In this document: positions 16,959 to 24,642 of the stretch, piece by piece | Numbering within the stretch: position 1 is the stretch's first letter | Layout: each line of letters opens with the position of its first letter | Assembly (NCBI GenBank): GCA_031291235.1 | Contig: JARLJL010000002.1 | Coordinates: forward strand, 62,001 to 126,000 | DNA length: 64,000 nucleotides | Origin: Sulfuriferula sp. | GTDB taxonomy: Bacteria; Pseudomonadota; Gammaproteobacteria; Burkholderiales; Sulfuriferulaceae | Direction of reading: 5' to 3' | Notes under the pieces: model-generated | Seen by the model: only the letters and a program-made list of their open reading frames with translations | Database searches by the model: none | What the model was told of the DNA's origin: nothing | Translations under genes and position numbers: made by a program

Positions 16959-19325
16959 ATGAAGCGCACATTGATTGCGTCCGGCATCTGCATGATGCTG
17001 GGCTTGCCCGCGCACGCGGCGGATGTATTACCCGCCACAGCCAATACAACGCAACAACCCGGTCATATCGCAGGACAAGTCAACGATACGCTGGGTCACC
17101 CTGTTGCTGACGTCACCGTCGAATTGCAGTCGCCAGACGGCAAAGCATGGGGGAGGACGCACACTGATGGAGAGGGTGCTTTTAGTTTCAATCGGATACC
17201 AGCCGGCACTTATGCAGTGGTGGCGAATAAGGCCGAATTCCAGACCGGCACCGACATCGTGACCCTGACGGCAGCGGCGGGCAAGACCAGCAAGATTACA
17301 CTGGCCAGTACGCAGGCGCTGGAAGTGAAAGTTGCGGCGAAAAAGCTGGATCGCGCGCGTAACGGCATTGCCGTCGATACCGGCAGTAGCAATTATCATA
17401 TCGGTGCCAACGACATTGCGGCGTTGCCGCAAGGGGCCAGCACGCCGCTGAATCAGGTGCTGCTGCAAGCCCCTGGCGTGGCCCAGGATTCCTACGGCCA
17501 GCTGCACATACGCGGCGATCACGGTAACGTGCAGTACCGTATCAATAACATCATTATCCCGGAGTCCATCACCGGATTCGGTCAATCGCTGGATACGCGC
17601 TTTGCCGACAGCATCAATTTGCTGACTGGCGCGCTGCCGGCACAATACGGCTATCGCACTGCCGGGGTGGTCGATATTCATACCAAGAACGGTGTGTTCG
17701 CCAACGGCGGGCGCATAGGCGTGACCGTGGGCAGCAACAATACGCAGGAGTTGTCGGGCGAAGCCAGCGGACACAAGGGTAATTTCACTTATTATCTGAA
17801 TGCGTCGGTGTTGAAGAATGATCTGGGGATAGAGAATCCAACTTCAGCCAGCAGCGCGATTCACGACACCACGCATCAAAACAAGGAATTCGGCTACTTT
17901 TCCTACCTGCTCAACGACAGTTCGCGGGTGAGCCTGATACTGGGTAACTCCGACAGCAAATTCCAGATTCCCAACGTACCGAATCTGACGCCGAGTTACA
18001 CTTTGACCGGCGTCAGCAGCTATCCTTCGCAGAATCTGGATGAGCGCCAGCATGAAACCACACGCTACGGCATTCTGGCATTGCAGGGTACGCTGGGCGA
18101 TAAATTCGATTATCAGCTGGCTGCATTCAGCCGTTATTCCAAGGTGCTGTTCGAGCCGGATACTACCGGCGATCTGATGTATACCGGCGTGGCCTCGCGC
18201 GTGCTGCGCACCAGTCAGGCGAACGGGTTGCAGGCCGACGGCAGTTATCATGTCAATGCGCAACATACCTTGCGCAGCGGAGTGTTTTTCAGTCAGGAGC
18301 ATCTCGACAACAACAACGATGTGCTGACATTCCCCGCCGATGCTTCAGGCAACCAGACCAGCAGCACGCCGGTCGGCTTTACCGATATCAACAGCAAGAT
18401 AGCGAATCTGTACGGCGTATACGCGCAGGACGAGTGGAAGCTGGGCGACAAGCTGACTGTCAATTACGGCGTGCGTTTCGATCAGGTCGATGCCTACGTC
18501 ACCGGCAACCAATGGAGCCCGCGCATCGGCGCGGTGTATCAGGCCACCCCGCAAACCACATTGCATGCCGGTTACGCCCGCTATTTCACCCCGCCGCCCA
18601 ACGAGCTGATCAGCGGTCAGACTATTGCACTGTCGCAGGGTACGACCGCAGCGCCGCCGGGTACGCTGAACGATCAGGTGAAACCGGAATCCGCCGATTA
18701 TTACGACATGGGCATCAGTCACAAGCTGACGCCATATCTGACGCTGGGTATGGACGGCTATTACAAGCAGGTCACCAATCTGCTCGACGAAGGTCAGTTC
18801 GGTTCGGCCTTGCTGTATACCCCATTCAACTATAGCGAAGGCAAAATCTATGGCGCGGAACTGACGGCGAATTACCGCAAGGACAATCTGTCGGCATATC
18901 TCAGTCTCGCCCGTTCCACGGCACTGGGTAAAGGCATCGTCTCTTCCCAGTACAACTTCGACGCCGCTGAGTTGGCTTACATCGCCAACAATTGGGTCAA
19001 TCTCGACCACGACCAGTCCATTACCGCTTCGGCCGGCACGGCATACCGCTGGCTGGGTACGACTTACAGCGCCGACGCCATGTACGGCAGCGGTTTGCGC
19101 AGCGGGTTTGCCAATACCGAGCATTTGCCGGGTTATGTTCAGGTCAATGTTGCCGCCGCCCATACTTATAACTTGGCGCAACTGGGCAAGGTGCAGGCGC
19201 GGGTGAGCATACTCAACCTGTTCGATAAAAGTTACGAAATCCGCGACGGCAGTGGTATCGGCGTAGGCGCACCGCAGTACGGCCCGCGCCGTGCGGTTTA
19301 CGTCAGTCTTGACAAGTTTTTTTGA
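16959..19325 (+). CDS. TonB-dependent outer-membrane receptor with carboxypeptidase-like regulatory domain
   Basis: The 788-residue protein has a signal peptide (MKRTLIASGICMMLGLPAHA). Next comes a CarboxypepD_reg-like beta-sandwich (GHIAGQVNDTLGHPVADVTV ... FSFNRIPAGTYAV, residues about 30-120). A plug domain follows (LNQVLLQAPGVAQDSYGQLH), and a large beta-barrel ends in the sequence VYVSLDKFF with the usual terminal Phe. Such receptors import metal chelates or other scarce ligands with energy from ExbB-ExbD-TonB, whose genes follow directly. The ATG at 16959 is preceded by GGAAGGAAT. The ligand is unknown; the locus context favours zinc or a zinc chelate. Confidence 0.88.
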   Translation: MKRTLIASGICMMLGLPAHAADVLPATANTTQQPGHIAGQVNDTLGHPVADVTVELQSPDGKAWGRTHTDGEGAFSFNRIPAGTYAVVANKAEFQTGTDIVTLTAAAGKTSKITLASTQALEVKVAAKKLDRARNGIAVDTGSSNYHIGANDIAALPQGASTPLNQVLLQAPGVAQDSYGQLHIRGDHGNVQYRINNIIIPESITGFGQSLDTRFADSINLLTGALPAQYGYRTAGVVDIHTKNGVFANGGRIGVTVGSNNTQELSGEASGHKGNFTYYLNASVLKNDLGIENPTSASSAIHDTTHQNKEFGYFSYLLNDSSRVSLILGNSDSKFQIPNVPNLTPSYTLTGVSSYPSQNLDERQHETTRYGILALQGTLGDKFDYQLAAFSRYSKVLFEPDTTGDLMYTGVASRVLRTSQANGLQADGSYHVNAQHTLRSGVFFSQEHLDNNNDVLTFPADASGNQTSSTPVGFTDINSKIANLYGVYAQDEWKLGDKLTVNYGVRFDQVDAYVTGNQWSPRIGAVYQATPQTTLHAGYARYFTPPPNELISGQTIALSQGTTAAPPGTLNDQVKPESADYYDMGISHKLTPYLTLGMDGYYKQVTNLLDEGQFGSALLYTPFNYSEGKIYGAELTANYRKDNLSAYLSLARSTALGKGIVSSQYNFDAAELAYIANNWVNLDHDQSITASAGTAYRWLGTTYSADAMYGSGLRSGFANTEHLPGYVQVNVAAAHTYNLAQLGKVQARVSILNLFDKSYEIRDGSGIGVGAPQYGPRRAVYVSLDKFF

Positions 19326-19336
19326 TTGATTTTCAA

Positions 19337-19355
19337 GGGGTGGTTGTGCCGCCCC
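19337..19355 (+). other. Intercistronic hairpin between receptor and exbB
   Basis: GGGGTGG and CCGCCCC pair (one G-T wobble) around the loop TTGTG. No T-run follows, so it is not a simple terminator. It may stabilise the receptor transcript or reduce read-through into exbB. Confidence 0.4.
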
Positions 19356-19371
19356 GTACAGGAGACAGGTT

Positions 19372-20025
19372 ATGAATGATTTACACGAAAGCTGGATCGC
19401 GCTCAAACTCGGCGGCGTCATGATATTACCGCTGTCGTTGCTGGCGGTGCTTGCACTTGCCATTATGCTGGAAAAAGCGGTGTTGTACTGGCGTTATGCG
19501 CATTTATCCGGCGAACTGCAGAATCTGGTGGAAACCTACGGTTTCGATTGGCACGAACTGGAACAGAAATTGATCGCACTGAATAATCGCAATTATTTCT
19601 ACCGGTTTTTCAGCGTGATCCTGAGCAATCGCGAGCGCCCGGCCTGGTGGACGGAATCGCGTGCCGCCGATGAGGCGCAGGTGATCGAAACCGGTCTGTC
19701 GCGTCGGCTGTGGGTGCTGGAAACCATCGTCACAGCAGCGCCGTTGCTCGGATTGATGGGCACTATCGGCGGTATGATGCACGCATTTCAGTTGATCGGC
19801 GGCGCCGGTCTGGTCAATCCTACTGGTGTCACCGGCGGCGTAGCGCAGGCACTGATCGCGACTGCAGTGGGTTTGCTGATCGCGCTGATTTCGCTATTCG
19901 GGTTCAATTATTTTTCCCGGTTGCAGGCGCAAACCATGGATGAGATGGAGCGTCTGGGCACGCGTATGATTGATCATATCCGCCTCGATCAGCACGAGCA
20001 GGGTGCTGCAGGGGAACGGCCATGA
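19372..20025 (+). CDS. exbB: MotA/TolQ/ExbB proton channel family protein
   Basis: ExbB is the inner-membrane proton-channel scaffold that energises TonB. The 217-residue protein has an N-terminal helix (VMILPLSLLAVLALAIMLEK), a cytoplasmic loop and two C-terminal helices in WVLETIVTAAPLLGLMGTIG and VAQALIATAVGLLIALISL. The motif APLLGLMGTIGGM is diagnostic for the family. It overlaps exbD by four bases and is preceded by AGGAGACAGG. Pairing with exbD and tonB rather than tolR and tolA makes ExbB the right name. Confidence 0.9.
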   Translation: MNDLHESWIALKLGGVMILPLSLLAVLALAIMLEKAVLYWRYAHLSGELQNLVETYGFDWHELEQKLIALNNRNYFYRFFSVILSNRERPAWWTESRAADEAQVIETGLSRRLWVLETIVTAAPLLGLMGTIGGMMHAFQLIGGAGLVNPTGVTGGVAQALIATAVGLLIALISLFGFNYFSRLQAQTMDEMERLGTRMIDHIRLDQHEQGAAGERP

Positions 20026-20423
20026 AATTGCGCAAAGCCAGAGTCCAGCGTAAGGGCCGTATTGAAATCATCCCGATGATAGACGTGATGTTTTTTCTGC
20101 TGGCAACCTTCATGCTGGCGTCCCTGACCATGCAGAATCTCAATTCGCTCAAGGTCAACCTGCCGCAGGGCAAGGCGGAGCGCATGAGTACCGATACGCC
20201 GGCAACGCTGGCGGTGACCGCCGACGGCAAGACGTTTATTAATCGCGTGCCGGTCACGCTGACGACGCTGGCAGCCGTATTGAAACCGCTATTGCATGGC
20301 GTCGAGCAGGATGTGGTGGTGTCTGCAGACAACAAGGCGCCGCAAGGCGTGGTGGTGCAGGCCATGCTGCAAGCGCGCGCTGCCGGAGCGCAACACTTTT
20401 TGATCGCCGTCGCCCATGAATAG
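20022..20423 (+). CDS. exbD: Biopolymer transport protein ExbD
   Basis: The 133-residue protein has a short basic cytoplasmic tail, one transmembrane helix with the proton-relay aspartate in IIPMIDVMFFLLATFML, and a periplasmic domain (LPQGKAERM ... LAVTADGKTFIN). Together with ExbB it forms the channel that powers TonB. Its end overlaps the tonB start by eight bases. Confidence 0.92.
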   Translation: MKLRKARVQRKGRIEIIPMIDVMFFLLATFMLASLTMQNLNSLKVNLPQGKAERMSTDTPATLAVTADGKTFINRVPVTLTTLAAVLKPLLHGVEQDVVVSADNKAPQGVVVQAMLQARAAGAQHFLIAVAHE

Positions 20424-21072
20424 TGCCGCCGTATTCGATCCGGCAGAACGGACGCTGTGGTGGTCGTTGCCATTGGGGCTGTTGCTGTGGGCGATCGTAC
20501 TGTGGGGATTCGGCCTTTCCTTCACTGCGCCCGACAGGACGGCGAGCGCTCCGCCGGCAGCGATTGATGAGCGTATCGTCGAGTTGCCACCGCCTCCGGC
20601 ACCGCCCAAACTGCCGCCCAAGCCAGTGGTCAAGGCAGCGCCTGTTCCGGTACATGCTGCACCGCAACTTGCGCCGATTCCGCCCAAGGTAGTCGTGCCT
20701 GTCGCGCCGCCGGTTCCACCGCCTGTGCATGCCGATCCTACGCCGCTACCGCCGCCTCCGCCCAAACCGCAGCCGAGCCCCGATAGCAGTCAGGACGGCA
20801 CTCGGCAAATGGGCGCACGCGCACTCTTTCAGCCCAAGCCGGTGGTGCCGGAAGATTTGCGCGACGAAACCATCCATGTGGTAGTGACGGCGCGCATTCA
20901 TATCGGCACGGACGGCAATGTGAGGGTCGAGCTGGTCAAACCCGCCCCCGATCCGCGAGTGAATCAGCTAGTGTTGAATACCCTGAAGACATGGCGGTTC
21001 TTTCCTGCGATTCAGGCCGGCAAACCGGTTGAGTCGGTGCAGGACGTGAAGGTGGCGATAGACGTGGATTAA
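20416..21072 (+). CDS. tonB: TonB family energy transducer
   Basis: The 218-residue protein has one N-terminal membrane anchor (LWWSLPLGLLLWAIVLWGFG), a long Pro-rich periplasmic spacer (PPPPAPPKLPPKPVV and later PLPPPPPKPQPS, residues about 57-120) and a C-terminal TonB fold (HIGTDGNVRVELVKP ... NTLKTWRFFPAIQAGKPV). It couples ExbB/ExbD to the TonB-dependent receptor upstream. The dedicated exbB-exbD-tonB set in the same operon as one receptor suggests a system private to this metal locus. Confidence 0.92.
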   Translation: MNSAAVFDPAERTLWWSLPLGLLLWAIVLWGFGLSFTAPDRTASAPPAAIDERIVELPPPPAPPKLPPKPVVKAAPVPVHAAPQLAPIPPKVVVPVAPPVPPPVHADPTPLPPPPPKPQPSPDSSQDGTRQMGARALFQPKPVVPEDLRDETIHVVVTARIHIGTDGNVRVELVKPAPDPRVNQLVLNTLKTWRFFPAIQAGKPVESVQDVKVAIDVD

Positions 21073-21088
21073 TGTTTGCAGGTTGTTT

Positions 21089-21111
21089 GTATAACCGAAT
21101 ACTGGTTATAC
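21089..21111. promoter_or_regulatory. Perfect inverted repeat, candidate metal-responsive operator
   Basis: The 8-bp arms GTATAACC and GGTTATAC are exact complements separated by seven bases. The 23-bp element ends seven bases before the ATG of the second DUF2946-like gene, so a bound protein would cover the start region. Zur- and Fur-family operators are of this size and contain TATAAC-type arms, and the neighbouring genes look zinc-related. The assignment is inference. Confidence 0.45.
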
Positions 21112-21118
21112 TTACAGC

Positions 21119-21436
21119 ATGCTTACGCGTCGTCATTTTTCCAGGCTTGCCCTGATACTCGCCATACTGCTGGTATGGACGCAGCAACTGGTTGCGGCGC
21201 ACGGTGTCGTCCATCCCTGGCATGATGGCGGTTCGCAGAAACAGGCGCCTGCCCCGCATTCCCAGTTATGCGATTTGTGCGTTATCAGTGCGCTGGATCA
21301 TCTGTCGAGCGCCGTCGCCGATGTGGGTCTGGCGACAAATGCTACCCATGTGCTGGTTGCCGATCCTGTCGCGAGTCAACAGTCGGCCGCCGTTCCTTAT
21401 CATTACCTCTCCCGTGCACCGCCAGCCCTTGCCTGA
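21119..21436 (+). CDS. Small secreted DUF2946-like protein (copy 2)
   Basis: This 105-residue paralogue of the 16571 product shares the layout: signal peptide (FSRLALILAILLVWTQQLVA), AAHGVVHPWHDGGSQKQ, then LCDLCVISALDHLSS. The His and CxxC residues are conserved between the copies, while the linkers differ. It begins a second unit in which a DUF2946-like gene is followed about 75 bases later by an outer-membrane protein. Metal binding in the periplasm is a reasonable guess. Confidence 0.75.
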   Translation: MLTRRHFSRLALILAILLVWTQQLVAAHGVVHPWHDGGSQKQAPAPHSQLCDLCVISALDHLSSAVADVGLATNATHVLVADPVASQQSAAVPYHYLSRAPPALA

Positions 21437-21512
21437 TTTGCCGGGCTGATGCCCGTCATCGTTACATCACTGCAAGCGATTTGCAGTATCAGTCAAACAG
21501 GGAAGGAATATC

Positions 21513-22931
21513 ATGAAACGCACACTGATTGCGTCCGGCATCTTGATGATGCTGGGCACGTCCGCGCATGCAGCGGACGATTTACAAACCATACGCAACG
21601 AAATCGAACAGATGAAGGCCAGTTACGAAGCGCGCATCCAGTCGCTGGAAGCGCGTCTGGCCAAGGCTGAAGCCGCAACCAGACAGGCCGATGCCAAGGC
21701 CGTCCAAGCTGACGCCAAAGCCCAGCAGGCTAACACCAAAGCCGAACAAGCCAGCGAGGTTGCTGCCGTTGCCGCGCAGCCGGCGCCGAGCAGGGAGAAT
21801 GCGTTCAATCCGGCTATTTCGCTGATACTGGCCGGGACGGCAACGCATAGCTCGCTGTCGCCATCCACTTACAAAATCGGCGGCTTTATCCCCTCAGGCG
21901 GCGAAGTTGCCCCTAATGCGCGCGGCTTTTCGCTGGGCGAATCCGAGCTGGCTATCAGCGCCAATGTCGATCCGGATTATCGCGGCAATTTTGTGCTGGC
22001 GATGGCGCCGGACAATACCGTTGGCATAGAGAATGCCTTTATCCAGACGCTGGGTCTGGGGCATGGCCTGACGGCCAGCGCGGGCAGGTTCTATTCCGGT
22101 ATCGGCTATCTGAACAGCATCCATGCCCATGCCTGGGATTTCACCGATGCGCCGCTGGTGTATAAGTCATTTCTCGGCAATCAATATGCGGATGACGGCG
22201 TGCAGGTGACCTGGCTGGCGCCGACCGAAAGCCTGCTGGTAGAGCTGGGTGCCGAGATCGGTAGCGGGCGCAGTTTTCCCGCGACCGCACGTGACAAGAA
22301 CGGCAGCGTTGCAGGTGCCTTGTACGCGCATGTCGGCGGCGATTACGACGAATCCAATAGCTGGCGCGCCGGCGTTTCGTTTCTGGGCGCGGGGCCGCAA
22401 AACCGCAATTATGCCGATACCGATGCCAGCGGTGTGGCAACCAGCAACGATTTTTCCGGCAAGAGCCAGACCTGGATAGGCGATTTTGTATGGAAGTGGG
22501 CGCCTTACGGCAACGCCACGGTGCACAGTTTCAAGTTGCAGGGCGAGTACATGCGGCGTAACGAGACCGGCGATCTGACCTGTACCGGCGGTGCCTGCAG
22601 TGGCGTGCCGGGCGCTTATCAGTCCACTCAGTCGGGCTGGTATCTGCAGGGCGTGTATCAGTTCATGCCGCATTGGCGAGTGGGTTTGCGGCACGATCGG
22701 CTGGATAGCGGCAGCATCGAGTTCGGCGCAGGGCTGAATCCCGCCGATTTCCCGATACTGGCGGCGTATAACCCGAGCCGCAATACCGTGATGTTCGATT
22801 ACAGCCCCAGCGAATTCTCCCGCTTCAGGGTGCAATATGCCCGCGACGAATCGCGTCCCGCCGAGTCCGATAACCAGTTTGCTCTCCAGTACATCATGAG
22901 TCTGGGTGCGCACGGCGCACACACTTTCTAA
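21513..22931 (+). CDS. Outer-membrane porin-like protein with N-terminal coiled coil
   Basis: The 472-residue protein starts with a signal peptide almost identical to that of the TonB receptor (MKRTLIASGILMMLGTSAHA). A coiled-coil segment rich in Ala, Gln and Lys follows (residues about 22-85, repeats of the type ADAKAVQADAKAQQA). The remainder is a predicted beta-barrel with many aromatic-ended strands and a C-terminal Phe (GAHGAHTF). This coiled coil plus barrel plan is seen in trimeric-type or SlpA-like porins. It lies directly before the ZnuA-like gene, so it may help metal pass the outer membrane. The cargo is unknown. Confidence 0.75.
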   Translation: MKRTLIASGILMMLGTSAHAADDLQTIRNEIEQMKASYEARIQSLEARLAKAEAATRQADAKAVQADAKAQQANTKAEQASEVAAVAAQPAPSRENAFNPAISLILAGTATHSSLSPSTYKIGGFIPSGGEVAPNARGFSLGESELAISANVDPDYRGNFVLAMAPDNTVGIENAFIQTLGLGHGLTASAGRFYSGIGYLNSIHAHAWDFTDAPLVYKSFLGNQYADDGVQVTWLAPTESLLVELGAEIGSGRSFPATARDKNGSVAGALYAHVGGDYDESNSWRAGVSFLGAGPQNRNYADTDASGVATSNDFSGKSQTWIGDFVWKWAPYGNATVHSFKLQGEYMRRNETGDLTCTGGACSGVPGAYQSTQSGWYLQGVYQFMPHWRVGLRHDRLDSGSIEFGAGLNPADFPILAAYNPSRNTVMFDYSPSEFSRFRVQYARDESRPAESDNQFALQYIMSLGAHGAHTF

Positions 22932-22941
22932 GGAAATTGCC

Positions 22942-23844
22942 ATGAAAATGAAATTATTGTTTGCGTTATTATCCGTCGCCGTCACCTTGCCCGCGCATGC
23001 TGCGCTTAACGTGCTGGCGTGCGAGCCGGAATGGGGTGCGCTGGCGCAGGAGCTGGGCGGCGACAAGGTCAAGGTCGCAAATGCCACGACGGCATTGCAG
23101 GATCCGCATCGTATCGAAGCGCGGCCGTCGCTGATTGCGCGGGCGCGCAATGCCGAGTTGCTGGTATGTACCGGCGCCGAACTGGAAATCGGCTGGCTGC
23201 CTATCCTGCTGCGCGAATCCGGGAATTCGGCGATACAACCCGGTCAGCCGGGCAATTTCGAAGCGACGCGTTATGTGCCGTTGCTGGAAAAACCGCAGCG
23301 TCTGGACCGGTCGGAAGGCGACGTTCATGCGGCCGGCAATCCGCATATCCAGACCGATCCGCGCAACATCGCGCTGGTGGCCGATGCGTTGAGCAAAACG
23401 CTAGCTACCGTCGATGCTGCGAATGCTGCGTATTATCAGGCGCGTTATGCCGAGTTCAAGACTCGCTGGACAGCTGCAATTGGCCGCTGGGAGGCACAGG
23501 CAGCACCGTTGAAAGGCACCGCCATCGTCGTGCAGCATAAAGCTTATCCTTATCTGGAAAACTGGCTGGGCCTGAAAGAAGTTGCGGCGCTGGAACCCAA
23601 GCCCGGCGTAGAACCGAGCGTGGCTTCGTTAACGGCTGTGTTGACTAAACTCAAGGTCACGCCGGCGAAAATGGTCATACGTTCTGCCTATAATGATAGT
23701 CGAGCGTCGGAATGGCTGGCGCAGCGCGCCGGGATTCCGGCAGTCGAATTGCCGTTTACCGTAGGCGGCACGCCAGAGGCGAGCGATTTGTATGGATTGT
23801 ATGGCGACACGGTCAATCGTTTGTTAAAGGCGACTAAACCGTGA
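22942..23844 (+). CDS. Metal ABC transporter substrate-binding protein (ZnuA-like)
   Basis: The 300-residue periplasmic protein has a signal peptide (MKMKLLFALLSVAVTLPAHA) and the cluster A-I fold. Candidate metal ligands are the histidines in ALQDPHRIEARPSL, GDVHAAGNPHIQTDPRN and VVQHKAYPYLENWLGL. Sequences such as VCTGAELEIGWLPILL and PSVASLTAVLTKLK are typical of zinc/manganese binders. It lacks the long His-rich loop of some ZnuA proteins. The permease starts four bases before its end. No ATPase gene is adjacent. Zinc is the likely ligand, manganese possible. Confidence 0.85.
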   Translation: MKMKLLFALLSVAVTLPAHAALNVLACEPEWGALAQELGGDKVKVANATTALQDPHRIEARPSLIARARNAELLVCTGAELEIGWLPILLRESGNSAIQPGQPGNFEATRYVPLLEKPQRLDRSEGDVHAAGNPHIQTDPRNIALVADALSKTLATVDAANAAYYQARYAEFKTRWTAAIGRWEAQAAPLKGTAIVVQHKAYPYLENWLGLKEVAALEPKPGVEPSVASLTAVLTKLKVTPAKMVIRSAYNDSRASEWLAQRAGIPAVELPFTVGGTPEASDLYGLYGDTVNRLLKATKP

Positions 23845-24596
23845 GCCTGACCGCGCTGGATATGTCCATATTGGGGCCTGCTATGCTGGCCGGTTTGCTT
23901 GTGCTCGCTACCCATGTACCGTTGGGGCGCGACGTACTGGCACGCGGCATCGTCTTTATCGACCTCGCAATCGCGCAGATTGCGGGGTTGGGGGTGATCG
24001 CGGCCGATTCGTTCGGCTGGGAGCCGCAAGGCTGGGGCGTACAGGCCGCCGCACTGGCTGCTGCGGCGATCGGTGCCATAGGTTTGACCTGGACGGAGAA
24101 GCGCTGGCCGGATAGTCAGGAAGCGCTGATAGGCGTGCTGTTTGTGCTTGCCGCTTGTGCCGGGCTGATATTGATGGCAGGTAATCCGCATGGTGCGGAA
24201 CATCTGAAGGATCTGTTGGTCGGTCAGATATTGTGGGTGAGCCCGGCGCAGTTGCAAGTTACCGCCGGGGTAACGGCTGGTTTGCTGCTGGCGCGCCGCC
24301 TGTTCGGCAGAATGCTGGGGCGGGTCGGATTCTATCTGATTTTCGCCTGTGCGATTACCTTGTCGGTACAACTGGTAGGCGTGTATCTGGTGTTCGCCAG
24401 CCTGATTATTCCGGCGCTTGCGGTGCGCAATGCGGCAAGCAGGGCGGCCGTAGCGATTGCCTATGGCATAGGCGCAGCCGGGTACGCGATAGGGCTGGCT
24501 GCATCGGCCTGGTATGACGTGCCGTCGGGCGCGGTGATCGTATGGGCTATCGCACTGGTGGCCGCGTTGAGCCAAATTTTCGTGCCAAAACAATGA
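23841..24596 (+). CDS. Metal ABC transporter permease (ZnuB-like)
   Basis: The 251-residue membrane protein belongs to the ABC-3 permease family, with about eight hydrophobic segments. Family blocks include LARGIVFIDLAIAQIAGLGV near the N-terminus and GVYLVFASLIIPALAVRNA towards the C-terminus. It overlaps the substrate-binding gene (GTGA). A functional importer needs a ZnuC-type ATPase, which is absent both upstream and downstream; the next gene is an unrelated TPR/STAS protein. The ATPase must be encoded elsewhere, or the pair works differently. Confidence 0.82.
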   Translation: MSLTALDMSILGPAMLAGLLVLATHVPLGRDVLARGIVFIDLAIAQIAGLGVIAADSFGWEPQGWGVQAAALAAAAIGAIGLTWTEKRWPDSQEALIGVLFVLAACAGLILMAGNPHGAEHLKDLLVGQILWVSPAQLQVTAGVTAGLLLARRLFGRMLGRVGFYLIFACAITLSVQLVGVYLVFASLIIPALAVRNAASRAAVAIAYGIGAAGYAIGLAASAWYDVPSGAVIVWAIALVAALSQIFVPKQ

Positions 24597-24642
24597 ATGC
24601 GTTGCTGTTTCCGTGTTATCGGGCAATAATAGCAGCCAGACA

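Noticed and set aside
18345-19463. Long minus-strand frame (372 codons) inside the TonB receptor gene
   Set aside because: It is antisense to a well-supported receptor and its composition is typical of reverse-strand artefacts.
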